DNA of 64,000 bases, from contig JAYKAV010002970.1 in NCBI GenBank assembly GCA_035582835.1, positions 448,696 to 512,695 on the forward strand. Direction: 5' to 3'. Below the pieces are notes generated by a model. It saw only the letters and a program-made list of their open reading frames with translations. It did not search any database and had not been told where the DNA came from. The translations under genes and the position numbers were made by a program. This DNA comes from Phoebastria nigripes (Eukaryota > Chordata > Aves > Procellariiformes > Diomedeidae). Position 1 is the first letter of the stretch; the number at the start of each line of letters is the position of its first letter. Of this stretch, positions 1 through 11,375 are shown in pieces.

Positions 1-43
<43 letters not shown>
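1..43. repeat. poly-T tract at window edge
   Basis: The window opens with 43 consecutive T. It could be the poly-A tail of a minus-strand retroposed copy whose body lies to its right, or a plain homopolymer. The sequence to its right is not recognisable as a processed gene copy, and the left side is outside the window, so no target-site duplication can be tested. Confidence 0.9.
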
Positions 44-48
<5 letters not shown>

Positions 49-710
49 AAAATACAACAGTAATTAAAAGATTTAGAGTTCACACTTTACAGAGGGGAGA
101 GATCGAGTTTTGAAATCTGAATTTTTTTACAAAGCACAATTTTTGTCTCTTGGCCATCCCGAGGTATGACATTTATTCGAAGTAACTTACTCATTAAAAC
201 AAAGATGAAGAGGGAAGCTGCATGCACAATAGTTAGCTGTCCACAAAAAAATCTCATATAAGAATGAGACACTCTATTTAATTATTTTTAATGAAATGAA
301 TAAATTAATTATTTATTTGCATTATGTTACGTCTGATCAGTTATTTTAACAGTTACTGTTTGGAGGAGACTAATTCACCAATCATCATCCAACTTCACAC
401 ATTTGTGACACTGACCGGNATTTCAGAGTGACCGTGACCTGGTACTCTTGTAATTTGATATAAAGTTTGTTTCAGAGAAACCAATGACACCTTGTCCTGT
501 CAGGAAGTCTCTGCAAAGGAGGGCCAGTCCTGAAGTCCTAAATTAAATGAAAAGGTTTGTGCAGCAATTTTCAAACTAGTTGTTATGAGAAGAACTGGCT
601 GGTTGTTGCTTTCAGCTTTCAACTCATCTACCCTGCAGGTTGCCTAGAAATGAAAACTTCAGGCAGAATTGCTTCCCACTCAGATTTCTATCAAATTAGC
701 AGAAGGTGAT
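44..710. other. unannotated AT-rich non-coding DNA
   Basis: No repeat, RNA or coding signal is recognised. The longest open frame (61 codons, minus strand, 87-272) has no motif and is expected by chance. One isolated N lies at 419. Confidence 0.6.
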
Positions 711-921
711 CATAGAATCATAGAATNATGGAATGGTTTGGGTTGGAAGGGACCTTAAAGATCATCTAGTTCCAACCCCCCTGCCATGGGCAGGGACACC
801 TTCCAATAGACCAGTTTGCTCAAAGCCCCATCCAACTTGGCCTTGAACACCAGGGATGGGGCATCCTCAGTTTCTCAGGGCAACCTGTTCCAGTGCCTTA
901 CCACCCTCATAGTGAAGCATA
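711..921 (-). mobile_element. CR1 LINE, 3' end fragment
   Basis: On the minus strand this is the terminal part of a chicken-repeat-1 (CR1) non-LTR retrotransposon. Seen directly: the octamer-type tail (reverse complement of CATAGAATCATAGAAT) at 711-726. It is followed by the characteristic CR1 3' block in which the plus strand reads GGTTGGAAGGGACC and later CAAAGCCCCATCCAA and CCTTGAACAC. Only about 210 bp remain, so it covers the last codons of ORF2 and the short 3' region. Severe 5' truncation is typical of CR1. An N at 727 lies in the tail. Similarity stops near 921, where the sequence becomes unique. Confidence 0.93.
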
Positions 922-1838
922 CTGATGCTCCCTCTCACAGCCACCTTCTCTCCTGACATCACTCCAGAAGATGTGCTTCACCAAGCCCTCCTCAAACTGA
1001 ACCTCTAGATGCCTGGATGAATCCCTAGATGGCCTCTCTACAGATAAGTCATTAAGAAAGTGGTTATCCTTCTTCCTGTTTCCTCAGGCCCACCATAGTT
1101 TGCCAGGGTTTTTTAGATTTTTTTAGCTTTTGTCCATGACAAGGGTTTCCTTACTCTGTCTTCACTCAGTTGCACTTGTGCCTCCCTGGAATATATATTT
1201 TTCCATATACACTTTCTCTGTCCTAGATATCTTGGAGGGCCATGCCAGCTACTCAGTTTGTGCAGCCCTGTCCTCTTCAAATGTAGACCAAGTGATGTTA
1301 GCCTATGCTGATGCAACTGGAGAATCATTTCCAACTGTGGTGGTATTTTCATGCATTCCCTAATGTNTCTTCAAGTTCTTCTATTAATGATTGCAGAAAT
1401 AATTTTTAGAAACTCAGGAACAAACTCAAGCTTGATGTCTGTAAGTATATGTGGCACATAAGGATGTGTAGACACCTGGAATGTAAGGGCATCTGGTTTG
1501 TGAGGATATATGACTAACAGCTATTCAACGTAAAACAAAAACAAAAANAAAAACAAATCCAAAAACAAAAGACAGGAAAAGTAATGAATTAACCACTCAC
1601 ATACATAAACCCTGATGAACAGGATATAATGGAGAAAATAATGAGGACTAGAACTCTCAGGCCCCGGATCGACAGGCTACTGAGATGCTCAGCTAGAACT
1701 TTGTAACTGATACGAGGGAAGGTAACAGGATTATCATGGGTCTCATGGGAAAGAACAAACCTACAAANGGGTATTTTATGGGGCTTATGGGATTGTGTAA
1801 AACTTATGGAACGTTTTAAGGGAATTGTGGGAATATGC
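922..1838. other. unannotated DNA between two CR1 copies
   Basis: No recognised gene. A short A-rich run with an N lies at 1531-1570. The stretch 1590-1830 has somewhat higher complexity but does not match any repeat I know; it directly precedes the truncated start of the next CR1 copy and is the pre-insertion flank. Isolated Ns at 1367, 1548 and 1768. Confidence 0.5.
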
Positions 1839-2540
1839 ACAAGATTAGATTCAATAAGGCTAAGTGCTGGGTCCTGCACTTGGGTCACGACAACCCCATA
1901 CAACACTACAGGCTTGGGGAANAGTGGCTGGAAAGCTGCCTGGCGGAAAAGGACCTGGGGGTGCTGGTCAACATCCGGCTGAACATGAGCCGGCAGTGTG
2001 CCCAGGTGGCCAAGAAGGCCAACGGCATCCTGGCTTGTATCAGAAATAGTGTGGCCAGCAGGACTAGGGAAGTGATTGTGCCCCTGTACTCGGCACTGGT
2101 GAGGCCCCACCTTGAATACTGTGTTCAGTTTTGGGCCCCTCACTACAAGAAGGACATTGAGGTGCTGGAGCGTGTCCAAAGAAGGGCAACGAAGCTGGTG
2201 AAGGGTCTGGAGAACAGGTCTTACGAGAAACAGCTGAGGGAACTGGGACTGTTTAGCCTGGAGGAGAGGAGGCTNAGGGGAGACCTCATCGCTCTACAAC
2301 TACCTGAAAGGAGGTTGTAGCAAGGTGGGTGTCGGTCTCTTCTCCCAAGTAACAAATGATAGGACAAGAGTAAACAGCCTCAAGTTGCACCAGAGGAGGT
2401 TTAGATTGGCAATTAGGAAAAACTTCTTCACCGAAAGGGTTGTCAAGCACTGGAAGGGGCTGCCCAGGGAAGTGGTGGAGTCACCATCCCTGGCAGTATT
2501 TAAAGGACGTGTAGATGTGGTGCTTNGGGACATGGTTTAG
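1835..2540 (+). pseudogene. CR1 ORF2 C-terminal fragment, frameshifted
   Basis: Decoded from the CR1 copy. The first frame (1835-2320) contains the C-terminal CR1 signatures [27 protein letters not shown] and [12 protein letters not shown], then [11 protein letters not shown]. The frame is lost near 2290, where the peptide turns to LQLPERRL and stops at 2318-2320. The rest continues in the next frame (2325-2540) with [21 protein letters not shown] and [15 protein letters not shown]. The change is consistent with loss of two bases from a CT-rich run near 2290; that is inferred from my memory of the family, not from an alignment. The catalytic ADD motif lies upstream of the truncation and is absent. 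The ATG at 1835 is incidental because the protein is 5'-truncated. Confidence 0.93.
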
Positions 2541-2639
2541 TGGTGGACTTGGCAGTGCTAGGTTAACAGTTGGACTTGATGATCTTAAAGTCTTTTCCAA
2601 CCTAAACGATTCTATGATTCTATGGTTCTATGATTCTAA
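1839..2639 (+). mobile_element. CR1 LINE, 5'-truncated 3' third
   Basis: A plus-strand CR1 copy of about 800 bp ending in an array of ATTCTATG-like octamers at 2608-2639, the diagnostic CR1 3' end. It begins within the reverse-transcriptase C-terminal half at a sequence reading FNKAKCWVLHLG, so it is truncated at the 5' side like most CR1 copies. Ns at 1922, 2275 and 2526 fall inside it, which may reflect read ambiguity in a repeat. It lies head to head with the 711-921 copy. Confidence 0.95.
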
Positions 2640-5427
2640 GTTATTCCAGGATGTTTAGGAAAAGGGCTAAGGTTGGGGAAAAGGAGGGATCAAAGTGTGA
2701 TACCTACAGGTGCAGAAAGATGGAGAGGAGGAAAAGTGATTGACGCTCCTCTGGCCAAACCCTGCACCTGATCACTTATCTTACTTTTAAATCCTGTTCT
2801 TTACTATTTTCTGTGTGATCTTGCCATCTGTTCTCCATGTGATGTGGCTTAGCGAGCGTCAAGGTGGACTAGCCAATGAGTAGGAGGTAACTTGCATCTG
2901 GCCAGGACCCAAGGTCCAAGCTGATGTCTAGGTAAGGGTCCCAGGGTCCAGGCATGGATGTCAGACTTAAAGCCCATACTAGTACTTGAGGGGGTTTTTT
3001 GAATCAAGAGGGCAAGGGTAGGTGCATGTTTCACTGGTTAGCTTCAAACCTGATGAGACACAGAGGAGGAAGAAGCCCGGGTTGTCTGTGTTCAGGTGTA
3101 TGTGAGCACTGCTGGTATTTACACGGGTGCTGGAAAAGTCCATGCTGTCTGTGTTGGCATGTGCGGCCAGCCACATGCCAATTGTGCTTGTATCTTTGGG
3201 ACACATGTACCACCTTTCTACTGGATGGACCTGGAAATGAGAACAGCAACAAACAGAGAGGAGAAATCTCCTGGGTCTATGAGTCCTACTTCAGCCTGCC
3301 CTTAGCAAAGTCGTCTCTCATTCATATGAAGGTTATCTGCAAAACATGTCACAGTGCTACTTACTCAAGGAAGGGCAATGACTTCTTTCTAAAGGTAATT
3401 GAACTCCTACTCCCTCAAGTGCTGGGGAGCAAGCTAGCCAAAATAATCACCCGATCAAAGTCCCTCCTGTGAAGACAAGGATTCCCTTTATTTCTCCCAT
3501 CTGGTCTATTCCATGGCAGAGTAACTCAAATGAATCCCTAGAGCAAGTTCTTTCCAACTATCATCCTGGTGGCTCCTCGACAATAGTATATATTTGGTGG
3601 TATTTGAGAGTTATGGAGGAGGGCTAGAAAAATACTGTTCAAATATCTATTAACATAAATACTGTTTTCTCTAACATTTTAACTCAATAGTTTTACCTCT
3701 AGTTCACCAAGGATCAAATTATCCAAATCACACAGTGACAAAAGCTTTCTCACAGGATTTATTAAGCTTTATATTGGTATTTTACTTTTAATTAATACTA
3801 AGATTCACCAANATAGAGAAAACAAAATTATTTCAGTTCTCCTGTCCCTAGGCTTTGCTATCACTGTTCACCCTCTAAAATCTTCTGTTTTCTGCAGAAT
3901 GTGTAATCACACTGTATATTCAAGAGTGCTAAATGTGAACATGCACGTACCTATGCATCAACTAATATAAACCCCAAAAACTTATCTGTTTTTATATTTG
4001 ACCTTAACAATATGATCAGGTTAACAATATATTTAAGGTTAATAAACCAATTATTTTTAAACTAAGCAAGAAGCACACACACTCATTTTACTGTGCAAAT
4101 AACTGCTTGCTGTCAGCGGCCTTTGTATTGCTGTTTGCACCTCTAAATTAGTCTTGAACAATTATTAGTAAGATCTCAAGGAAAGTTACCACTGATCGTT
4201 TCTAAAACTGACTGGTACTCTAAGGAAGTGAAAAGTCTTGCTGAAGAGTGTTTTTATTCATTCAATATATATGTGTCCATAACCTCATATTACAGAAGTC
4301 TCAGCAACCTAATAGTATTATATGGAAATTTCTGTAATAACCACAAATATATGTTAGTGTTTGCCTAACAGAGTATTCCTGAATCTGGGTAAATACATAA
4401 AGGCCTAGCATAATGACAACAGCAGGGTGAGATTAACAGCTAAAGTCTTGATTTGGTGAAGATGAGAGAAGCCACAAGTAAGAGGATACAAACTGTACCA
4501 CAAATTCATGTTCCAGAAATATTTTCTGGCTTAGTATAATACAAAGAAATTGCCAAAAAAAGCAAAATTATATTTTTGTTGCATTATACAGATAGGAAAT
4601 TATGTTTTCTTTCATATGAGTCAATTGTGCCATTCCTGTTATTCCTGACAGGAAGGAGACAGAGCACCCTTGGTATTGGCAAGTGAGTTCTGTAACCATA
4701 AGTTTTTTTAAGCAGCAATTAAAAAAATTTATTGTGAATAGCCAACCCCACATGTGATGTAAACATGCTGCAGAGGTAACATAGATATTTGTTCCTGTGA
4801 GCAAATCAGATAATCAGATAATGCTTCTGTAGAATTATACTTGTGTTTGTGGCAGCTGTATTCAAATCTATCTGGAGACATTGCTGGATCCTATGTGTCA
4901 ACACATTCCAGGCTTTATACAGCACAGACACAAAATGTGTCAAATGCCAATGAGAAATGGATTCCAAGGTGGACAATGTGGTTTTGTGCAGATCCAGCAT
5001 TGCTCTCCCATAGACAACAAGCCACTGTCTGAATCAGGACTTTTTCATTAAATATGTCTTAAAAAAAGCCTATCAGTGGAGAGGTATCTGTGGGGATTAT
5101 GCAAGGAAAAGTGTTGGGGGACATGAAATCACACCTAGGGCTTGCTTTAAAGCTAACAATGGACAGGCAGTCTGCATAAAATTTGTGTCTGGGCTACCAC
5201 CCACAGTTCACTTGTAGCTGACCACCATCATTCTGCCTCCTCTCAGTCTCTGATTCTGAAGACATTTTAATCAAAGCAAATTGGGTTTCTTTAAAATGTG
5301 CAAATAACAAGTCGTCTTTATTCTAAGTCATTTTGACTGATGCAAATTACAGAGTACTTGTAACAGCACTTCTGTAAGGAGATGGGGAAAATAATCTCAG
5401 GCAGAAGGAAAAGACAGTGGGGCTAAA
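2640..5427. other. non-coding interval, GC-richer left part
   Basis: No recognised gene or transposon. The part 2690-3330 is visibly richer in G and C than its surroundings and holds several overlapping chance frames, including 157 codons at 2999-3472 with no family motif. From about 3480 to 5420 the sequence is ordinary AT-rich DNA. N at 3812. Confidence 0.5.
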
Positions 5428-5707
5428 CTGGCTGTGCTGGTTTTGGCTGGGATAGAGTTAATTTTCTTCATAGTAGCTAGTATAAGGCTATGTTTTGGAT
5501 TTATGCTGAAAACGGTGTTGATAACACAGGGATGTTTTTGTTACTGCTGAACAGTGCTTACACAGAGTCAAGGNCTTTTCTGCTTCTCACCCCACCCCAC
5601 CAGCGAGGAGGCTGGGGGTGCACAAGGAGTTGGGAGGGGACACAGCTGGGACAGCTGACCCCAGCTGGCCAAGGGGATATTCCATACCATATGATGTCTG
5701 CTCAGCA

Positions 5708-5713
5708 TATAAA
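5708..5713 (+). promoter_or_regulatory. LTR TATA box
   Basis: TATAAA within the context CAGCATATAAAGC marks the likely U3/R promoter of the solo LTR. It sits about 190 bp upstream of the LTR polyadenylation signal. Whether it is still active in the host is unknown. Confidence 0.7.
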
Positions 5714-5894
5714 GCTGAGGGAAGAAGAAGGAAAGGGGGGACGTTTGGAGTGATGGCATTTGTCTTCCCAAGTAACTGTTACGCGTGATGGAGCCCTGCT
5801 TTCCTGGCGATGGCTGAACACCTGCCTGCCAATGGGAAGGAGTGAATGAATTCCTTGTTTTGCTTTGCTTGTGTGCGTGGCTTTTGCTTTACCT

Positions 5895-5900
5895 ATTAAA
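5895..5900 (+). promoter_or_regulatory. LTR polyadenylation signal
   Basis: ATTAAA in the context ACCTATTAAACTG, conserved at the equivalent position in the LTRs at 24.8 kb and 26.3 kb. That conservation supports it as the retroviral polyadenylation signal. Confidence 0.7.
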
Positions 5901-6032
5901 CTGCCTTTATCTCAATGCATGAGTTTTCTCACTTTTACTCTCCTGATTCTCTCCCCCATCCCACTGAGGGGGGAGTGAGCAAGCGGCTGTGTGGTGCCTA
6001 GTTGCCGGCTGGGGTCAAACCACGACACTGGC

Positions 6033-9000
6033 AATGGTAACCTTTTCTGTTAATACAGCTGAATCTCAAAGAGGCTGTTTATCCACAAGATAAAGGTACC
6101 AATGGCAAGTATGCAACACCAGAAACGAGCGAGTGATACTAGTTGTGACAGGTTAGGAAATAAACATCAGTAGGAATGCAATCCAGAGATCAGCACTGAT
6201 ATAAAGATGAATAATGAGACTCAAGCAGAGGCAGATTCATGAACAGTTCCAGTATTTTCACCAGAATCTATATTCCCTTGCTATGAGCAGATATCGCATT
6301 ATCAGATACAGCCAGCTCAGCAAGATGTCAAGGGTGGAGAAAGTCATTGCTGCGTTTTAGTGTGGGAGTGACAGCCATAGGTTTAACTGTACCAGATGGG
6401 CAAACCTGTGGCATCTGAACAGTTCAAGTGTGGATCCATTGCAGAAACTGTGATGTGAATGGCTGTGAGCAAGCTCTCCTGGTGGAAAGCCTTCTGGATC
6501 TGCACCAGAAGTGAGGAAATGAGCCAGCACTGGCTGTTTTAAGCCAACATCAGCAGGTCTCTCAGGACTCAGCTGTCTGCTCATCCCACTCTCAGTCCAC
6601 AATAAAGTGTTGCATAAATAACTGTCTAAGGAGCACAGATATCTTCTGTCTGTGGACTGTGCTTGACTCCTGTGCCATAGAATACGTGTGACTTTGGGCT
6701 ATGGGAAGATTTTTCAGTATTGAGCTCCTTGCAAGAAAAGATTAGCCAGGCCTGAACTACATAACATACAAAGTTGGCCATTTAAAAAATATAACAACAT
6801 CTCTCATTGTGCTGTAATAATCAGTGTCAAACTGGAAGCAGAAATCAATGATATAGCTGTTTTTGTACTGTCAGTGGTACAAAAGTTGTTTCACTGAATA
6901 AAGGTAGCAATAGACATATAAATCACTTTCACAGAAAATTCAGGTCAGAGAATTTCTTAAGAACTTCCTCGTTTCCTTGTTTCGTCCCTGTGGTCTCCTC
7001 NCCAAAATGAAGATGACCTCAGCAATTAGCAGCCCCAGAACTTCACACTGCAGCAATGCCTCCACCTCAGTGCTGTTGAGTGAAAATGCTATACTCAACT
7101 GCAAGTGAAGGTCAAAACCAGACACCCAGGTTCTGTTCAGAATTTTTTTTTCCTGCTTTTTATGGAAAACATGTTTTTTCTTCTCTTTTTAAAATTTTTG
7201 GTGCTGAATTTTTATTTTTCTTGGAAAAAAAACCCACCAGTTTTACTTAAAAATACACAAACCCCCAAAACCACTGGTGAGTCAATGTGATAAGACACAC
7301 ACTTGTTGCTGCTGTTGTTGTTACGGAAGTATTCATCAATCTAAACTCAATTTTGAGTCAATAGGAAGTACCAAGAAAAATTGCAGAGCATCCTTATAAC
7401 TCAGACCGTTTAGACTCCCAAACAAGACAGGAGGCTGTGTTCATTGCATTAACGTTTGATTCAAGGGGTTATTTGAGTGTTGTTAAATCAGTGACTCCTT
7501 AAACTTCCTTGCTTTGCCTGTTAGCGCTGGGGTTCATTGCACCTTAAACATATGAAGACCAAGGTTTATGTCTACTGATGCACAATGCCTTCTTTGTGTC
7601 CTCCTAATGATAAAGCATTACCATGAGTTTGTAGCCAAATAAGGCAGATTTATTGCTGCCTTTGTGCTGGTGAGGTTGAAGGCAAGAGGCTGTATTATAT
7701 CACCAAAACTTGTTTTCAATCTCTCCCCTGGAAACTAGGCAGAAAACGCTGCAGAAAAAGCAGCTGCACAGAATGGCTAGGAATTATAGTTTGCACAAAT
7801 TTTACTGTTTGGTTTCTTTATTACTGGTAGTATTTGGTTTGGCTTTTAAACTCTTCAGTGCTGCATACTGGTATCTGAATGGTGTAAGAAAAATCTGTGA
7901 AACACAATATAATTTTGAGGTACCTGGCTAGAGCTTGATTTGTTGTTGNTGNTGGTGGTGGTGGTGGTTTTAGAGGCATTTGTATTTCTAGTAGCCAAAA
8001 ACCCAGCGAATTCTCAGAATAAACTGCATGGACCTCACTACACCCAACTGCCCATGGCTTAAGCGAAGTGTTACAGTCTTTCATTGGCATCCATAGCTGC
8101 CAGAAAATGATGATACACTGCCAGTATAATGTGCAGATGTTAGTAATCATGAATTCAGTGTTGGGCATAAAGGAACGTGGAGAGAGGAATGCCAGAGACT
8201 GGCCAGCAACATTGCATGTGGCCAGAATTTTTCACTGAGTTCACGTGTGCTGCGGTACTGTTTGTGCACCTTCTGTCCAGATATATTTGAACACACTAGG
8301 GAGTAACTTCCTAATCAGTTGTTACCTGACGTCCATCTGCTATCCCAAATACCATGTGTCCTCTGTGAAATTTACTAATATTTGCTTGTGACTCATTACT
8401 TTTATTGTATGCAGGATATGCTGTTTTGTAAAATAATAGACATCCATTAAAGGTGGTATTCATATCACCTAACCTTAGGCTTCTGAAAGTCTGATGCTTA
8501 GTCTAGACTGCAATAACGGTTCCCACTACAGTCAAATGAAAGTTAGGCATCTCTAAAGGGAGTTTCATCCCTTTCTGAGACAGATCTAGAACAAGGATGC
8601 TGAACTCTTCTCTGAAGGCAATTTTCTCTTTCCTCTGAATACAGAGATGACCAAATATCACTGTTTTAGGTGCTGAAGTTAGATGATACTAACCCACAAG
8701 AAAGATTAATATTAATCTGACTAAATTTAGTCGTCTATAACCTCAGGGTCTTTCTATAATCTTTAAGAGAAACATGTGCAATGCATCTCATTCTACAGGT
8801 AGATGTCTAAAACAAGTGAGCTAAATCACATACTAGAGCTATGCCTTCTTCTGTGTTGACTATGGTCAGGTACATAAAGTCACTACCACAGGTGTTGTTG
8901 AGATGTATCCCACCACAAGTAACATCCTTTACAGAAGGTTTAATAATGACATCTTTGTATAAAGACCACTTATCAGTTAGACTTGTGTGCTGTGAATATA

Positions 9001-9825
9001 ATTACTTTTCCCTATGCTGGACAGATATTACATGAAGAAATACTCTTCACATGCAAATACTTATTCCCTAAATTCTTGTTATTGCATTTAAGACTGTACN
9101 TTCAGGTCCTACTCAGCCTGAAATTCACCGATAATTCCCATTGATCTAAATCAAGTTAGGAAAGCAATGTAAGTTACTAAAGAGCTTTGTGTGTTTTTTT
9201 TTTTTTCTTTTCCAAAAGAAGAAATACATATTGCTATCAGGGTTCTTCACATCTTAAATAGATGAAGACCAAGGTTAAAATCTCCTGGTAGATTGTAGCT
9301 TCTTTGCGTTTTCATAATAGTGCACCATTGTCTTGAGCATGTGAACAGAAGTAGGAGCAGGAATCATATCAGGAAGAGAAAGAAAGCTACAAGTGGGGAA
9401 GGGTGCTCTTTCGCTTGTTTGGTTTTTTTCAAGAAACAACATCTAACTTTAAGGTAGCAAACTCATATTTTGTCACTCAGTCAAGCTGACTAATTTCTAG
9501 AATTGGTCAGCACTCAGGAATTTTCACCAAAAGTCAATGTTTCATAAGCAATTCTATCAAAAGAAAAGCAACCATTATTTGTTTCTGTGGAAAAAGCATT
9601 TTTTCTTGAGTAAGTCAAGTGTGAATTTCTCACACCTCCCCTCTGCATGCATCCCCAGAGGATATGAACTTTTAGACCCCAACAGCTACACCGCATGGCT
9701 ATGTAGCTCAACTTACTGTCTCTCTTGCTTTTAGCCCTCAAAATCCTCAGGGAGAAAGCCAAGGGGTGCTATCAGAGTCACAATAAATCAGTGAAAGTTT
9801 CTCACTGGCTCTAAACGACATCAGA
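6033..9825. other. non-coding interval with minor simple repeats
   Basis: No exon or RNA gene is recognised. It contains a TGC/TGT run at about 7306-7322, T-rich sequence at 7140-7230, a GGT-type trinucleotide run with two Ns at 7946-7967 and a short poly-T at 9191-9206. The open frames here are short and lack motifs. A palindromic-type motif TTAGGCATCT at 8543-8552 resembles ones further right (see findings). Confidence 0.5.
7946..7967. repeat. (TTG/GGT)n trinucleotide run
   Basis: A short imperfect trinucleotide microsatellite that starts as TTG units and becomes GGT units; two N calls inside suggest length or base ambiguity. Confidence 0.75.
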
Positions 9826-11375
9826 TTAGAATCATAGAATCATAGAATACCAGGTTGGAAGGGACCTCAAGGATCATCTGGTCCAAACTTTCTTGGCAAA
9901 AGCACGGTCTAGACGAGATGGCCCAGCACCCTGTCCAGCCGAATCTTAAAAGTGTCCAATGTTGGGGAATTCGTGACTTCCCTGGGGAGATTATTGCAAT
10001 GGCTGATTGTTCTCATTGTGAAAAAATTTTCCTCTTGTGTCCCATCAGAATTTCCCCAGGAGTAACTTGTACCTGTTACCCCTCATCTTTTCCATGTGAC
10101 TCCTTGTAAAAAGGGAGTCACTGTCTTCTTTGTAGCCACCCTTTAAATACTGGAACATGATGATAAGATCTCCCCTAAGCCTTCTTTTCTCAAGGCTGAA
10201 CAAACCCAGTTCTCTCAGCCTTTCCTCATATGTCAGGCTTCCCAGTCCTTTGATCATCTTTGTGGCCCTTCTCTGGACCCTCTCCAGCCTGTCCACATCT
10301 TTTTTGCATAGCGGGGACCAAAACCGAACACAGTATTCCAGGTGTGGCCTGACAAGCGCTGAGTAGAGTGGGATAATGACTTCTTTATCTCTGCTGGTGA
10401 TGCCTTTGTTGATGCAACCCAGCATCCTGTTGGCTTTCTTTGCCGCAGCAGCGCTGTGTTCATTCATAGTGAGCTTGTTGTCTACCAGGACCCCCATGTC
10501 CCTTTCCACAGAGCTGCTCCCCAGCTGGGTAGATCCCAGCCTGTGCTGCACTCCTGGATCATGTTTTCCCAGGTGCAAGACTTTACACTTGTCTTTGTTG
10601 AACTTCATAAGGTTCTTGTTAGGCCATTCTTCCAGCCTATCCAGGTCTTCCTGCAGGGTGGCTCTCCCTTCCGAAGTGCCCACTTCCCCACTCAGTTTGA
10701 TATCATCGGCAGACTTCATCAGGGTACACTTGATCCCATCATCCAGATCACTTATGAAGATATTGAACAGCGTTGGGCCCAATATCGATCCCTGGGGGAT
10801 CCCACTTGTGAGAGGTTGCCAGTTTGAAAAGGAGCTAATTACCACCATCCTCTGGGTGCAGCCTGTCACCCAGTTGCCCACCCACCACACGGACCACTTG
10901 TCTGGACCATGACACATCAGTTTCTCTAGGAGGAGGCTGTGGGAAATCATATCGAAAGCCTTGGAGAAATCCAGGTAGACAACGTCCACTGCTCACTCCA
11001 CATAAACCGAGCAGGTTACTTTGTCGTAGAAGGTGATCAGGTTTGTCAAGCACGATTTGCCCTTGGTGAATCCATGCTGGCTTTTCCCAATCGCATGCTT
11101 CATTTGACCTGTGATAGCCCCCAGGAGGATTCGTTCCGTAACTTTCCCAGGGACTGAAGTAAGACTGATGGGCCTATAATTTCCTGGATCCTCCTTTAAG
11201 CCCTTCTTGTAGATGGGGGTGACATTAGCCTTCTTCCAGTCTTTTGGGATGTCCCCCGATCTCCATGACTTCTCAAAGATTATGGAGAGTGGCCTCGCAA
11301 CAACGTCAGCCAGCTCCCTTAACACCCTCGGGTGGATAATGTCAGGGCCCATCAATTTGTAAGGGTCAAGCTCCT
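9826..11375 (-). mobile_element. CR1 LINE, longest copy in the window
   Basis: A minus-strand CR1 of about 1.55 kb. The 3' end is at the left, marked by the octamer-type tail at 9826-9848 and the GGTTGGAAGGGACCTCAAGG block. The 5' truncation is near 11375, where minus-strand translation begins with [11 protein letters not shown], a position just inside the reverse-transcriptase domain. It covers most of the reverse transcriptase plus the C-terminal region. The divergence looks modest compared with the relic at 54 kb, so this is one of the younger CR1 copies here. Confidence 0.96.
10045..11355 (-). pseudogene. CR1 reverse transcriptase, nearly open frame
   Basis: Two stretches in the same minus-strand frame (11355 to 10993 and 10989 to 10045) are split only by one TGA at 10990-10992. 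The upstream part has [13 protein letters not shown] and [15 protein letters not shown], then [14 protein letters not shown]. The downstream part has the region A motif VVYLDFSKAFD, region B SGIPQGSILGP, and the catalytic loop as SADDIKLSG, coded near 10700-10715. The usual residue before ADD is F or Y; here it is S, which may impair activity. The C-terminal part shows [14 protein letters not shown] and [16 protein letters not shown]. The frame ends at 10045 and the remaining C-terminal peptide reappears in another frame after an extra T in a T run near 10027-10033. Truncated, with no endonuclease domain, so it is not an autonomous element. Confidence 0.93.

Larger units (their letters stand above)
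5428..6032 (+). mobile_element. solo LTR of ERVL-like avian retrovirus
   Basis: The LTR proper is 5433-6027 (595 bp), starting TGTGCTGGTTTTGGCT and ending AACCACGACA, so it has TG...CA termini. It is bounded by a perfect 5-bp target-site duplication, CTGGC, at 5428-5432 and 6028-6032. Five-base duplications fit ERVL-type integrases. Inside are a TATA box (TATAAA at 5708-5713, plus strand) and a polyadenylation signal ATTAAA at 5895-5900. No gag-pol sequence or second LTR flanks it, so it is a solo LTR left by recombination between the two LTRs of a provirus. I recognise the family as one common in songbird and other Neoaves genomes; the exact subfamily name needs a library search. An N lies at 5574. 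Confidence 0.93.

Noticed and set aside
1589..2179. Minus-strand open frame of 196 codons
   Set aside because: It is mostly the antisense of the plus-strand CR1 reverse-transcriptase fragment, contains N codons and has no motif of its own.
2999..3472. Plus-strand open frame of 157 codons, cysteine- and tryptophan-rich
   Set aside because: No family resemblance and no supporting splice or promoter signal. Overlapping frames on both strands are equally open, which is expected in the locally GC-richer stretch.
5490..5753. Open frame of 87 codons within the LTR
   Set aside because: It lies inside LTR promoter sequence and runs through an N; not a gene.
10376..10912. Plus-strand open frames of 178 and 123 codons
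   Set aside because: Antisense shadows of the minus-strand CR1 frame.
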